A stretch of 64,000 nucleotides of DNA from Yoonia sp. (GTDB lineage Bacteria; Pseudomonadota; Alphaproteobacteria; Rhodobacterales; Rhodobacteraceae): NCBI GenBank assembly GCA_023955335.1, contig JAGSGF010000012.1:1-64000 (forward strand), in the 5' to 3' direction. The notes beneath the pieces were generated by a model, which was not told the origin of the DNA, did not search any database, and was given only the letters and a program-made list of their open reading frames with translations. The position numbers were made by a program, and so were the translations under genes. Positions 1-8,229 of the stretch are shown here, piece after piece (within the stretch, counting starts at the first letter, position 1; the number at the start of each line of letters is the position of its first letter).

Positions 1-268
1 CGCGGATCAGAGATGGCTGGACACCGAAACTTCACCATAGCGACAAACATCGATGTCTACTTCTGTGATCCCCAGTCTCCATGGCAGAGAGGCAGCAACG
101 AAAATACCAACCGCCTTCTCAGACAATACTTCCCCAAAGGCACTGATATATCTGGCTTCAGCCAAGCGCAGCGCTGTCGCACGCCAACTTAACGAGCGAC
201 CAAGAAAAATCTCGCTATATCAGACACCAGCAGAGAAATTTGGAACCTGTGTTGCAGCGACCCGTTAA
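1..268 (+). pseudogene. IS30-family transposase, 3' fragment with frameshift
   Basis: Reading from base 1 in frame 1 gives the C-terminal catalytic part of an IS30-type DDE transposase: RGSEMAGH, then [10 protein letters not shown], then [20 protein letters not shown], whose NEN carries the last catalytic acidic residue of the family. After GFSQAQ the frame runs into a stop, but frame 2 continues the family sequence from about base 170 as [12 protein letters not shown] and ends ...TPAEKFGTCVAATR at a TAA at 266-268. A net loss of about 5 bases near 165-173 would explain the break. The 5' part lies outside the window. It sits just beyond the stop of trmD, where rplS often follows in related genomes (family knowledge). 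I could not identify a terminal inverted repeat. It is probably a decayed copy. Confidence 0.85.
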
Positions 269-319
269 AACCGCAGGACAAAGCTTCCATTGCAGGTGAT
301 GCGCTGGGGGGTGACCATC

Positions 320-1123
320 CTAGTCCTTTTTCAAAACCGCCTGACGCGCCGCCCACAAATCAGGCCTGCGTTTCTTCGTAATCTCTTCGCTTTGATCCTG
401 CCGCCAAGCTGCAATCTTTTTGTGGTTGCCGGACAGCAGCACATCAGGGATCGGGCGGCCCTGCCATTCGGCGGGCTTGGTGTATTGCGGATGCTCTAGC
501 AGGCCGTTGGAAAAGGATTCTTCGACCGCTGACTCTGCATTTCCCAACACACCAGGGAGCAGGCGTACAGTTGCGTCAATTAACGCTTGGGCTGCCAGTT
601 CGCCCCCCGTCATTACGAAATCACCAAGCGATACTTCTTGGATGCCGAAATGCTCGAGGATGCGTTCGTCGACGCCTTCGAACCGTCCGCAAAGCAGGGT
701 GACCCCGTCGGTGTTTGCAGCCAAGCCGCGCATCATGTCCTGATCCATCGGTTTACCGCGCGGGGACAGATACACGATCGGCATGACCCCCTTGGCGCCT
801 GCCCGCGCGTCGTTGATTGCGGCCTCTAGCACGTCGGCGCGCAGGACCATGCCCGCGCCCCCGCCAGCTGGTGTGTCGTCGACGTTTTTGTGTTTGCCGA
901 TGCCATAGTCGCGCAAGTCGTATGTCTGGAGCTGCCACAACCCGTCTTTGAGCGCCTTGCCCATCAGGCTTTCGCCCAAGACACCCGGAAACGCTTGGGG
1001 AAATAACGTGATAATCTGCGCCGTCCATGCGCCTGCAAGGTCGGGGGTGTCGGTCATCAATTCACGCGGGGTGAATGTGGGCCGGATGGATTTGCGTCCG
1101 GTGGATTTGGATGTGTCTGTCAT
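320..1123 (-). CDS. trmD: tRNA (guanine-N1-)-methyltransferase TrmD
   Basis: Methylates G37 at N1 next to the anticodon of a subset of tRNAs, using S-adenosylmethionine, and so prevents +1 frameshifting. The 267-residue protein carries the TrmD signature blocks: WTAQIITLFPQAFPGVLGES near the start, GGGAGMVLRADVL, LLCGRFEGVDERI and the trefoil-knot SAM-binding segment SLGDFVMTGGELAAQALID. The N-terminus has about 33 residues before the core; a second in-frame ATG lies at residue 23, but longer N-termini are usual in this family among roseobacters, so I keep the long form. It follows a sulfotransferase-like gene on the same strand and belongs to the conserved ffh-rpsP-rimM-trmD neighbourhood, interrupted here by two accessory genes. 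Confidence 0.96.
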   Translation of the reverse strand: MTDTSKSTGRKSIRPTFTPRELMTDTPDLAGAWTAQIITLFPQAFPGVLGESLMGKALKDGLWQLQTYDLRDYGIGKHKNVDDTPAGGGAGMVLRADVLEAAINDARAGAKGVMPIVYLSPRGKPMDQDMMRGLAANTDGVTLLCGRFEGVDERILEHFGIQEVSLGDFVMTGGELAAQALIDATVRLLPGVLGNAESAVEESFSNGLLEHPQYTKPAEWQGRPIPDVLLSGNHKKIAAWRQDQSEEITKKRRPDLWAARQAVLKKD

Positions 1124-1156
1124 GTCAGCCCCTTTGCCATAGATCGGGCCCGCGGC

Positions 1157-1960
1157 CTAGACCGTTTTCCAGCCGCCAAGCTCGGAAGATTGCGCAAGTG
1201 CTGTTTTTTGGTCGGCCACGGCCTTGTCCGGCAGGTTGGACCGATTCAACTTCAAGAACTTGTCCCACAGCGCGTCTGACGGCCCTTCGTTCCCCTTGCC
1301 GACAGGTTTCAGGTTGGCGCGCACGGCGGCTGGCACATTCATCTGATCGACCAGTGCCGCACCGGGGCCAAGCGGGTGGGTGAGCGCATCGGCCATCGGC
1401 AGGAACATCACTGGCAGGGGGGCCAGCACATCGGCCACGTCATTAATCACCACGTCGAGATTGGACGCTGATTTGAACGCTGCTGCGAACGCTTTAAAGT
1501 CAAGCGTCAGCCGGTGACTTCGCAGGTGATGCCGATATGCGCTATAAAGCCAGTCGTGGCTGTTGCGCGTTGTAAAGATCAGTTTCACTTGCGCGTCGGG
1601 GAATTTTTCCGCCAGATAACCTGCCATATAAGTCATCAATGTGGGGACCGCGCTGTAGTCTTTGACGTTTGGCCAACCGGGCAGATGCCCTGCTAATCCT
1701 TCGCAAGATATCAACAGGTCTTTGTCAGATCGCACCGGAAATTCATCGAACACGTCGTCGAGCAGGCTGACCATATCCACAAGATCCAGCGGGTTGCCTG
1801 TGCGTGAAAACAGCGCTGCCAACCGCGCGACCGGTTTCATGTGTCGGAACATACGCAGGTCGAAGTAAGGCTCTAACGTTTCGCGATTGATCCACAAGAA
1901 ATGTTGAACCGAACTGGTCCCCGTTTTGTGGAAACCCGGATGCAATAGGATCTGTCGCAT
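1157..1960 (-). CDS. sulfotransferase-like P-loop protein
   Basis: A protein of about 267 residues beginning MRQILLHPGFHKTGTSS, which resembles the 5'-phosphosulfate-binding loop of PAPS-dependent sulfotransferases, with a later segment LIFTTRNSHDWLYSAYRHHL resembling the 3'-phosphate-binding region. No signal peptide or membrane segment is visible, so it is likely cytosolic. The substrate is not predictable from the sequence. An upstream in-frame ATG at 1981 would add seven residues (MDGTVCP); the start at 1960 places the P-loop at the usual distance from the N-terminus. It lies between trmD and the divergent kinase-like gene. The sulfotransferase-fold assignment rests on these two motifs and should be read as likely, not certain. 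Confidence 0.7.
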   Translation of the reverse strand: MRQILLHPGFHKTGTSSVQHFLWINRETLEPYFDLRMFRHMKPVARLAALFSRTGNPLDLVDMVSLLDDVFDEFPVRSDKDLLISCEGLAGHLPGWPNVKDYSAVPTLMTYMAGYLAEKFPDAQVKLIFTTRNSHDWLYSAYRHHLRSHRLTLDFKAFAAAFKSASNLDVVINDVADVLAPLPVMFLPMADALTHPLGPGAALVDQMNVPAAVRANLKPVGKGNEGPSDALWDKFLKLNRSNLPDKAVADQKTALAQSSELGGWKTV

Positions 1961-2047
1961 AGGGCAAACTGTTCCGTCCATGAATACGCCTGATGTTCAA
2001 TACCGCTGTTGCTTGTCTCGGACCAGCAGATTGTGCAACGTGGGCGT

Positions 2048-3031
2048 ATGGATGATGTGCTGGCCACGCCTGATTTTGCATTGACCGCTGCCCAGTGGGC
2101 GCGGACTGCTCCCGCATTGGGGTTTGCTCTGGCCGACCACGATTTGCATTTGATTCGTGCCCGATTGACTGATCCGCATCAACGGGTTGTGGTGTTGGCT
2201 CAGGGGCGTGGCGATGCCCCTGATCTGATCCTCAAGCATACGTTGGCAGGCCAGCTTTACAAGCATTTTGATAATGGCGTTGTGGCTCATGTTCGCGCGG
2301 TCAAAGTGTTTGACGGTGAAGGCAGGCTACATGTGCCGGCGCTGTTGCACGTTGATCCCGATGCTCAGTTTCTGGTGATGCAGGCCGCAGACGGCGAAAC
2401 CGCCCATGATCTGATCGCAGATGACAGCACCAAACGCGCCGCTGTATTGCAGGCGTGTGGTGCGTGGATGGGCCATTGGCATCGTCAAACCTATGAACGC
2501 GACAATCCGATCAATCCCACTGTCGTTCAGAAATCACTGCGGAGCTTGCGTGACCAAGTGGCATCCCATGACCGTGGCATCGTCGGGCGGCGTGCATTTT
2601 TGGAACGCGCCGCCGTCGTCGATGACATGGCAGAGGCCGCGCGGGGGCAGGTGACCAAGCTGGCGGCGACCCACGGTGACATGAATTTGCGTAATCTTAT
2701 CATCGGGCCGCAGGGAACGTATGGGATCGACTTCGGGGCCATTCACACCGCCCCCATTGGCCATGATCTGGCGCGATTTTTCTCGAATTTTGCGAACTTC
2801 TTTTACCCGACGGACGCGGCGGACGGGGATGCCCGGTGGTTAGAGAATGATCTGGCTGCGTTCTTTGCCGGATATGGCGCTGACGGACGGAATGATCCGG
2901 CGTTTCGGTATCTGCTGCGCATGGAAATCATTAAGGAATGGGCGAAAGTGCCGAAAGATCCAGCCAAGCGTGACGCGCATCATCGCCACCGCTGGACAGG
3001 TATTCAATTGCTATCGACGTTCTTGTTTTAA
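2048..3031 (+). CDS. aminoglycoside phosphotransferase (APH)-like kinase
   Basis: A 327-residue protein with the kinase catalytic loop THGDMNLRNL (HGD plus N five residues later) followed by YGIDFGAI, where the Asp corresponds to the metal-binding DxG-type aspartate of APH/choline-kinase folds. The N-lobe contains LILKHTLAGQ with a candidate ATP-binding lysine. The true phosphate acceptor is unknown; such proteins in Gram-negatives often act on small molecules or sugars rather than on antibiotics. A TTG at 2009 could extend it by 13 residues; the ATG at 2048 was preferred. Its stop codon overlaps the stop codon of rimM on the opposite strand (3028-3031), so the two transcripts converge without any spacer. 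Confidence 0.75.
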   Translation: MDDVLATPDFALTAAQWARTAPALGFALADHDLHLIRARLTDPHQRVVVLAQGRGDAPDLILKHTLAGQLYKHFDNGVVAHVRAVKVFDGEGRLHVPALLHVDPDAQFLVMQAADGETAHDLIADDSTKRAAVLQACGAWMGHWHRQTYERDNPINPTVVQKSLRSLRDQVASHDRGIVGRRAFLERAAVVDDMAEAARGQVTKLAATHGDMNLRNLIIGPQGTYGIDFGAIHTAPIGHDLARFFSNFANFFYPTDAADGDARWLENDLAAFFAGYGADGRNDPAFRYLLRMEIIKEWAKVPKDPAKRDAHHRHRWTGIQLLSTFLF

Positions 3032-3528
3032 CGCGCTTCTGGCGGGTTCACGATGATGCGACCCGCAGCAAGGTCGACAGTCGGCACAATCTCGTGGGTG
3101 AACGATAACAGCATGGTATCAGATTGACCTAGGAGCTGAATTTCGAGCACATCGCCCGCGCCGTGGTTTTCGATAGCTTTGACTGTGCCAAGCGTTTCAT
3201 TGCCAGTGTCGATGACCGTGAGGCCGACCAGATCGGCATAATAGAATTCATCGTCAGGTAAGCTCGGCAGTTTGTCGCGTTCTGCGTAAAGCGAGACATT
3301 GCGCACTGTGTCGGCGTCTTCTTTGCTGTCGATGCCCTGGATGCGCGCGGTGAACCCGCCTTTGACCTGACCCGTCAGCACAAGCATGGGGAAAACTTTG
3401 CCGTCTTCGGTGGTCAGCGGGGCGTAATCCGCAATTGCGGCAGGGTCGGCGCAAAACGATTTCAGGCGTACTTCGCCGTGAATTCCAAATGCACCACCGA
3501 GGGTGCCAACGATAATCCGGTCAGACAT
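3028..3528 (-). CDS. rimM: 16S rRNA-processing protein RimM
   Basis: Assembly factor for the 30S subunit that binds ribosomal protein S19 and assists maturation of the 16S rRNA 3' domain. The 166-residue protein begins MSDRIIVGTLGGAFGIHGEV, the standard RimM start with the GxxGIxGEVR block, continues with the FYYADLVGLTV motif that opens the PRC-barrel domain, and ends at ...GRIIVNPPEA. An upstream in-frame start at 3570 exists, but the ATG at 3528 is preceded by AAGGAG at good spacing and matches the family start. It lies downstream of rpsP on the same strand; a strong hairpin at 3584-3609 separates the two genes. Confidence 0.95.
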   Translation of the reverse strand: MSDRIIVGTLGGAFGIHGEVRLKSFCADPAAIADYAPLTTEDGKVFPMLVLTGQVKGGFTARIQGIDSKEDADTVRNVSLYAERDKLPSLPDDEFYYADLVGLTVIDTGNETLGTVKAIENHGAGDVLEIQLLGQSDTMLLSFTHEIVPTVDLAAGRIIVNPPEAR

Positions 3529-3583
3529 GTGATTGCTCCTTGGCGAAGCGCCAGTGGTGGCGTTTTGCAAAATAGCGGGGGGT

Positions 3584-3609
3584 GCGCGGGCCAGCGATGT
3601 GGCCCGCGC
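3584..3609 (-). promoter_or_regulatory. perfect 10-bp hairpin between rpsP and rimM
   Basis: GCGCGGGCCA pairs perfectly with TGGCCCGCGC across a 6-base loop. It lies 11 bases after the rpsP stop on the transcribed (minus) strand and is not followed by a U-run, so it is more likely an mRNA stabiliser, processing site or partial attenuator than a full intrinsic terminator. This would let S16 be made in excess over RimM and the genes downstream. Confidence 0.55.
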
Positions 3610-3620
3610 AGATTAATCGC

Positions 3621-4019
3621 TTACTCGGCAGCAGCGTCTTCCGCAGGTGCTTCAACAGGTGCGTTTGCGGCTTCTGCAGCAGCGGCAACTTTCGCTGCTT
3701 TTTCTTCTGCACGTGCCTGAGCGGCTTTGCCAGGTGTACCCTTTTTCAGGTTTGCACGATCTTTCTTCGGCAGAACGCCAGCAGCTTCGAGCATACGCGC
3801 AACACGGTCTGTTGGCTGTGCGCCTTGTGACATCCAGTACGCAACGCGCTCCATGTCCATTTTTACGCGCTCTTCGGAATCCTTAGGCAGCATTGGTGCA
3901 TATGTGCCGAGCTTTTCGATGAAACGGCCGTCGCGTGGCATGCGGCTGTCTGCTGCAACGATTGCATAGTGAGGGCGCTTTTTGGAACCGCCACGTGCGA
4001 GACGAATTTTCATAGCCAT
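3621..4019 (-). CDS. rpsP: 30S ribosomal protein S16
   Basis: Structural protein of the small ribosomal subunit. The 132-residue sequence starts [20 protein letters not shown] and shows the S16 core ([31 protein letters not shown]). The core ends near residue 95; the last 35 residues are an Ala/Glu-rich tail, a known feature of alphaproteobacterial S16 that makes it longer than the roughly 80-residue E. coli protein. An AAAGGA sequence precedes the start. It lies downstream of the chorismate mutase gene, separated by a 48-base gap that is largely filled by a dispersed palindromic repeat. Confidence 0.97.
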   Translation of the reverse strand: MAMKIRLARGGSKKRPHYAIVAADSRMPRDGRFIEKLGTYAPMLPKDSEERVKMDMERVAYWMSQGAQPTDRVARMLEAAGVLPKKDRANLKKGTPGKAAQARAEEKAAKVAAAAEAANAPVEAPAEDAAAE

Positions 4020-4044
4020 GATAGATAGTCCTTTGTTTTTATTG

Positions 4045-4066
4045 GTAGGATGGGTTTCAACCCATC
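4045..4066 (+). repeat. dispersed palindromic repeat, copy 1
   Basis: A copy of the palindrome GATGGGTTTCAACCCATC with GTAG in front. It ends two bases before the TGA of the chorismate mutase gene (minus strand) and lies upstream of the rpsP start. Three further copies occur at 24470-24491, 30985-31006 and 39120-39141. It can form an RNA hairpin on either strand. Confidence 0.85.
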
Positions 4067-4067
4067 A

Positions 4068-4364
4068 TCAAGATTGGTGTAGTTTATGGTGTTGGATCAC
4101 TTCCTGAATAATGAAATTCAGGAATTTCTTGGCAAATTCGGGGTCCAGATGGGCCTGATCTGCAAGGTCGGTCAACCGTGCGATCTGCGCGGCTTCGCGC
4201 GATGGATCAGACGGTGGAAGGTCATGGGTCGCTTTCAGCACCCCAACGGCTTGAGTGTGCTTAAAGCGCTCGCCTAGCGTATAGACGAGGATTGCGTCGA
4301 GCCGGTCGATGCTCTCGCGGTGTCCGGCCAGAATCTCGGCTGCGCGGGTTGCGTCGTCGGTCAT
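4068..4364 (-). CDS. chorismate mutase (AroQ class)
   Basis: Converts chorismate to prephenate, the committed step towards phenylalanine and tyrosine. The 98-residue all-helical protein is the usual size for a monofunctional AroQ domain. It shows the first-helix pattern HRESIDRLDAILVYTLGERF with the substrate-binding arginine and acidic residues, a second KATHDLPPSDPSREAAQIARL segment and a C-terminal helix LDPEFAKKFLNFIIQEVIQHH. It starts inside the end of the upstream GNAT gene (4-base overlap), so the two are translationally coupled in the ffh operon. The family assignment is secure; flux control by downstream genes is not visible here. Confidence 0.9.
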   Translation of the reverse strand: MTDDATRAAEILAGHRESIDRLDAILVYTLGERFKHTQAVGVLKATHDLPPSDPSREAAQIARLTDLADQAHLDPEFAKKFLNFIIQEVIQHHKLHQS

Positions 4365-4876
4365 AGGTGAACTCCTTTTGGCACAGGATGGCGGTAAACC
4401 AATGTGGTGTCTGTTGGGGCCTTGGCATTCACATCCAGCTTTGCGCCCAGCTTTTCAGCTAACCGGATCGACCGCGCATTGTCGTGTGCGATATAGCTGA
4501 CAGCCGTTTGCCAGCCCAGCACGTCATAGGCGTGTGTGACGGCGGCGTAGGCTGCTTCGGTCGCGATGCCTGTGCCTTCAATGGCAGGGTCGAACATCAT
4601 CCAGCCAATTTCGGTTTCTGGCCAATCGGGTGGTGTCCACGGACCAACAAGGCCAACGCAGTCGTTGTCGCCGCGAATTGTCACTGCCCACATGCCGTAA
4701 CCAAAGATTTGCCAATGGCCAAGTTCGGATGCAAATGACCGCCAGACTTTGCCCAGATCGCCATTGCTCCCAAACGCGCCAGCGCGGTCGGACATCATAA
4801 AGTCGTGGAATGCCATCCAGTCACCGGGTTCCGGTGCGCGCATCACAAGGCGCGGTGTTTGCAGGGTCATGCTCAT
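4361..4876 (-). CDS. GNAT family N-acetyltransferase (RimJ/RimL type)
   Basis: A 171-residue single-domain acetyltransferase of the GNAT superfamily, using acetyl-CoA to acetylate an amine. It opens with LQTPRLVMRAPEPGDW, the typical N-terminal strand of RimJ/RimL-like members, contains an EIGWMMFDPAIEGTGIATEA motif A region with the acetyl-CoA pyrophosphate loop, and a late NARSIRLAEKLGAKLD segment typical of motif B. It overlaps the preceding GNAT gene by 4 bases and the following chorismate mutase gene by 4 bases. With its neighbour it forms a tandem pair of related but diverged enzymes. The substrate is unknown. Confidence 0.88.
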   Translation of the reverse strand: MSMTLQTPRLVMRAPEPGDWMAFHDFMMSDRAGAFGSNGDLGKVWRSFASELGHWQIFGYGMWAVTIRGDNDCVGLVGPWTPPDWPETEIGWMMFDPAIEGTGIATEAAYAAVTHAYDVLGWQTAVSYIAHDNARSIRLAEKLGAKLDVNAKAPTDTTLVYRHPVPKGVHL

Positions 4877-5415
4877 ACCGTCACCTGCGCAATCGCTGCG
4901 TCGCTATCATGGGCCAGATGCCGAAAGATAATCGCGTCTTCGCCGTCGTGCTTAGTGGTCTGTTCCTGAACTGCGCCCAGCCGTGTAGCGAGTGCGATAG
5001 ACCGCACATTGGTTGGTGAAATAATTGATATCAGCGGCCCAAGCCCCAAGGTGTCTCCCGCCCACTGCCGTACAGCAACGGCTGCTTCAAATGCGAACCC
5101 GTGGCCTTCGCCATTGTCGAACATGTGGTAGGCCAGTTCCGGTTCTGGCCAGCCGACGTGGTTCAGAATGCCAGTCCGCCCAACAGGCGTATTTGTGGCA
5201 GAGTTCACAACTGTGAAAAAGCCATAGCCGCGCACCTGCCAATGGCCAATGCCTGCGATAAACGCGCCCCATGCGTCGTTCGCGCTATCGTTCCCGCCCA
5301 AGGATTCCATGCGTGAAGAGTTCACGATGAAGTCCGAGTAGGGCGCAAGATCGCCGATCACGGGCCCGCGCAACGTCAGGCGCTTGGTTGTCAGGATAGG
5401 AGCAGGCGTCATCAT
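4873..5415 (-). CDS. GNAT family N-acetyltransferase (second paralogue)
   Basis: A 180-residue GNAT protein resembling the adjacent one: ILTTKRLTLRGPVIGDLAPY at the start, WPEPELAYHMFDNGEGHGFA in the acetyl-CoA-binding region and NVRSIALATRLGAVQEQ near the end. It overlaps the ffh stop by 4 bases and the next gene by 4 bases, so expression is tied to ffh. Tandem GNATs in the ffh-rpsP interval suggest a role linked to ribosome or protein modification, but that is only inferred from position. Two adjacent ATG codons are available at the start (5413-5415 and 5410-5412). Confidence 0.87.
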   Translation of the reverse strand: MMTPAPILTTKRLTLRGPVIGDLAPYSDFIVNSSRMESLGGNDSANDAWGAFIAGIGHWQVRGYGFFTVVNSATNTPVGRTGILNHVGWPEPELAYHMFDNGEGHGFAFEAAVAVRQWAGDTLGLGPLISIISPTNVRSIALATRLGAVQEQTTKHDGEDAIIFRHLAHDSDAAIAQVTV

Positions 5416-6908
5416 TTCTTTTTGCCGAACCCCGACAAACCAGACGGCAGGCCCATACCGCCACCAAGTCCGGGCATGCCCGCAGGCATTTTGCCTTGCA
5501 TGGCTTTCGCCGCCTCGGCCATTGCTGCGGGATCGTTCATGTCAGGCGCAGCGCCGCCTTTGCCCATCATCTGCTTCATGGCTTGTTTGAGCATGCCGCC
5601 TTTGCCCATTTTACCCATCTTCTTCATCATGTCGCCCATCTGGCGCTGCTGTTTCACAAGCTTGTTCAGCTCGGACACTTCAAGGCCCGCACCCTTCGCG
5701 ATCCGCTTTTTGCGGGATGCCGCAAGCAGGTCAGGGTTGGCGCGTTCTTTTTTGGTCATGGAATTGATCAGCGCAATTTGGCGCGTCAGGACCTTGTCGT
5801 CCATGCCCGCTGCGTCCATCTGCTTTTGCATTTTGCCCATGCCCGGCATCATGCCCATCATACCTTCCATGCCGCCCATTTTGATCATCTGCTCTAGCTG
5901 CAGTTTCAGATCGTTCATGTTGAACCGGCCCTTTTGGAACCGCTTCATCATGCGTTCGGCTTGTTCAGCCTCAATGGTGTCTTGGGCTTTTTCAACAAGG
6001 GCGACGATGTCCCCCATGCCAAGGATACGGCCCGCGATGCGCGATGGCTCGAACGTTTCGATCGCGTCCATCTTTTCGCCAACACCGACAAAGCGGATAG
6101 GCTTGCCCGTGATCGCCCGCATCGAAAGCGCGGCGCCACCGCGCCCGTCGCCGTCCATCCGTGTCAGGACAACACCCGTCACACCGATTTTGTCGTCGAA
6201 TTCTTGCGCCACGTTCACGGCGTCTTGGCCAGTTAGACCATCAACCACCAACAGCGTTTCGCGCGGGTTGGTGACATCGCGGACTTCGGCGGCTTGCGCG
6301 ATCAGCTCGGCGTCGATGTGCAGGCGGCCCGCAGTGTCGAGCATGTAGACGTCATAGCCGCCAAGCGATGCTTGGGTCTTTGCACGTTTTGCGATCTGAA
6401 CAGGTGTTTCGCCTTTGACGATTGGCAGAGTGTCGACGCCGATCTGAACGCCCAGAATTGCCAGCTGTTCCATCGCCGCCGGGCGGTTGGTATCAAGCGA
6501 CGCCATCAACACGCGCTTGCCTTCGCGTTCCTTCAAACGCTTGGCAAGTTTCGCGGTCGTGGTCGTCTTACCGGACCCTTGCAAACCGACCATCAAAATC
6601 GGTGCAGGTGGGCTGTCGATTTTCAGTGCGCCGGGGTCTTGAGATCCAGTCAGAACGTGCTGCAGTTCGTCGTGCACGATCTTAACGACCTGCTGGCCAG
6701 GTTGAATGGATTTGGTGACAGCAGCGCCGGTCGCTTTTTTCTCAACGGCTTTGATGAAGTCGCGGGCAACGGGCAGGGATACGTCGGCTTCGAGTAGGGC
6801 AATCCGGACTTCGCGCAGCGCTGTTTTGACGTCATCTTCAGATAACGCACCTTGCTTGGTGAGCTTGTCAAAGACGCCGCCAAGGCGTTCAGATAGATTT
6901 TCAAACAT
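5412..6908 (-). CDS. ffh: signal recognition particle protein Ffh (SRP54)
   Basis: GTPase that, with 4.5S RNA, binds signal sequences of membrane proteins at the ribosome and delivers them to FtsY at the inner membrane. The 498-residue protein has an N-terminal helical bundle, a G domain with G1 motif GLQGSGKTTTTAKLAKRL around residue 110, DTAGR near residue 190, and a methionine-rich M domain from about residue 310 (MGGMEGMMGMMPGMGKMQKQ) that holds the RNA- and signal-binding surface. The C-terminus is a long Gly/Met-rich tail ending in GFGKKK. It is the first gene of the minus-strand operon leading to rpsP and rimM. No SRP RNA gene was found in the upstream gap. Confidence 0.98.
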   Translation of the reverse strand: MFENLSERLGGVFDKLTKQGALSEDDVKTALREVRIALLEADVSLPVARDFIKAVEKKATGAAVTKSIQPGQQVVKIVHDELQHVLTGSQDPGALKIDSPPAPILMVGLQGSGKTTTTAKLAKRLKEREGKRVLMASLDTNRPAAMEQLAILGVQIGVDTLPIVKGETPVQIAKRAKTQASLGGYDVYMLDTAGRLHIDAELIAQAAEVRDVTNPRETLLVVDGLTGQDAVNVAQEFDDKIGVTGVVLTRMDGDGRGGAALSMRAITGKPIRFVGVGEKMDAIETFEPSRIAGRILGMGDIVALVEKAQDTIEAEQAERMMKRFQKGRFNMNDLKLQLEQMIKMGGMEGMMGMMPGMGKMQKQMDAAGMDDKVLTRQIALINSMTKKERANPDLLAASRKKRIAKGAGLEVSELNKLVKQQRQMGDMMKKMGKMGKGGMLKQAMKQMMGKGGAAPDMNDPAAMAEAAKAMQGKMPAGMPGLGGGMGLPSGLSGFGKKK

Positions 6909-7353
6909 TGGCCAAGGCCCCTAATCGTTTCGGTTGCCCTTTATATAGGGACGAACCGCATAAAGCAGTAGCGCCCCCATGGGCGCAACGCGCTGACGGG
7001 GGGCGATCCCCAACTATATGGGGACCGGACGGCTGATGCTATCCGGGTGTTATGCGTCGTTTAGGCCAGCGGGCGGGGCAGAGTCAAGCATAGGCAGCGT
7101 TGATTTCCTGTGCCGCAACGACATCCCATTTCGGTCCCGCGTTGTGACGGCCCCATGAATACCTGCAAGCACGTGGCCCGCCGCCTTGCGCGATTGGCTG
7201 CCTACAATATTCGGTGATGTGACGATACCGAGGATATTGGTCATGGGGACAGTCTATTTTAGGGTAACATTCAGTGATTGACATAGGCATAGTGTTTGCG
7301 AACGTACTGGCCTAAATTGAACGGGGCCGGTTCGCAAATGCACAGGGCGGCAA
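6909..7353. other. 445-base intergenic region with weak structure only
   Basis: This divergent gap between ffh (minus) and the LysR gene (plus) has no convincing gene. It contains a GCGCCC-CCAT-GGGCGC hairpin and a TCCCC/GGGGA stem around 6970-7025, which may lie in the ffh leader. On the minus strand between about 7250 and 7080, two frames read as one plausible short protein (MTNILGIVTSPNIVG... then, after a frame change, ...GPKWDVVAAQEINAAYA and a stop), suggesting a small decayed or mis-assembled gene. A TTGACA lies at 7278-7283, upstream of the LysR gene. Confidence 0.5.
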
Positions 7354-8229
7354 ATGGATAATTGGGACGAGATCAGAACTGCGTATCAGGTTGCCCGTGC
7401 CGGGACTGTCAGCGGGGCTGCGGCTGCGATGGGGGTGCATCATGCCACTGTTATCCGTCACATCGACGCACTGGAAACCCGTTTGGGGGTAAAGTTGTTT
7501 CAACGTCATGCGCGTGGATACACGACAACCGAAGCCGGCCTTGATTTGTTGCAAGTCGCCCAAGCGACCGACGATCAGTTCACCCAACTGGCTGGCCGTA
7601 TCAAAGGGCAGGGTGCGGGCGTGTCCGGCGACTTGGTGGTTACATCACTTGGGGCGCTGTCCCGATTTGTGACACCCGTATTGGTCAATTTTCAGAACAC
7701 AAATCCCGATATCCGCGTCAGGTATTTGACGGGCGATCGCCTGTTCCGGCTGGAATATGGCGAGGCCCATGTGGCCATTCGGGCAGGCAAGATGCCTGAT
7801 CAGCCGGACAATGTTGTGCAGCCGTTCATGGACATGCGCGTCAAATTGGTCGCGTCTGACGCCTATGTCGCCAAGCATGGGTTGCCGGGGGGGGAGGCGG
7901 GCTTTGTTAACCACTGGTTTGTGTCCCATGACAGCGCCACAAGTCGCGCCCCGTTTAACCAATGGCTGCGCACTGCCGTGGGCGAGGATCGCATCGTGTT
8001 TCGTGCAACCGAGACCCGCAATATCGCGGATGCTGTCGTCGCTGGGGCGGGCATCGGGTTTTTGTCCGAATTCGAGATGCAATGCCACGATGGGCTGCAC
8101 GAGGTGATCCCAAGCCGCGATGACTGGACAGCGCCGTTGTGGCTGGTCACGCATGTTGACCTGCACCGCACCCCCAAGGTGCAAGCGGCGTTGGCCCATC
8201 TCAAATCTGCCGCAGTGGCTCACGCATGA
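7354..8229 (+). CDS. LysR family transcriptional regulator
   Basis: A 291-residue DNA-binding regulator. Residues 1-63 form the winged helix-turn-helix (TAYQVARAGTVSGAAAAMGV, HHATVIRHIDALETRLGVKL, then FQRHARGYTTTEAG), and the rest is a periplasmic-binding-protein-like effector domain starting at about residue 95 (GDLVVTSLG). The last bases overlap the start of the EamA transporter gene (ATGA at 8226-8229), so the regulator and transporter are co-translated. LysR genes next to exporters often control them in response to the exported compound; that is inference here. The effector is unknown. Confidence 0.93.
   Translation: MDNWDEIRTAYQVARAGTVSGAAAAMGVHHATVIRHIDALETRLGVKLFQRHARGYTTTEAGLDLLQVAQATDDQFTQLAGRIKGQGAGVSGDLVVTSLGALSRFVTPVLVNFQNTNPDIRVRYLTGDRLFRLEYGEAHVAIRAGKMPDQPDNVVQPFMDMRVKLVASDAYVAKHGLPGGEAGFVNHWFVSHDSATSRAPFNQWLRTAVGEDRIVFRATETRNIADAVVAGAGIGFLSEFEMQCHDGLHEVIPSRDDWTAPLWLVTHVDLHRTPKVQAALAHLKSAAVAHA

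Noticed and set aside
5422-6348. Long plus-strand reading frame opposite ffh (308 codons)
   Set aside because: It is antisense to the certain ffh gene, has low-complexity Ser/Pro/Ile composition mirroring the Met/Gly-rich M domain, and shows no family motif.
6940-7090. SRP (4.5S) RNA gene near ffh
   Set aside because: The hairpins present lack the conserved GGAA-tetraloop and asymmetric-loop region of SRP RNA.
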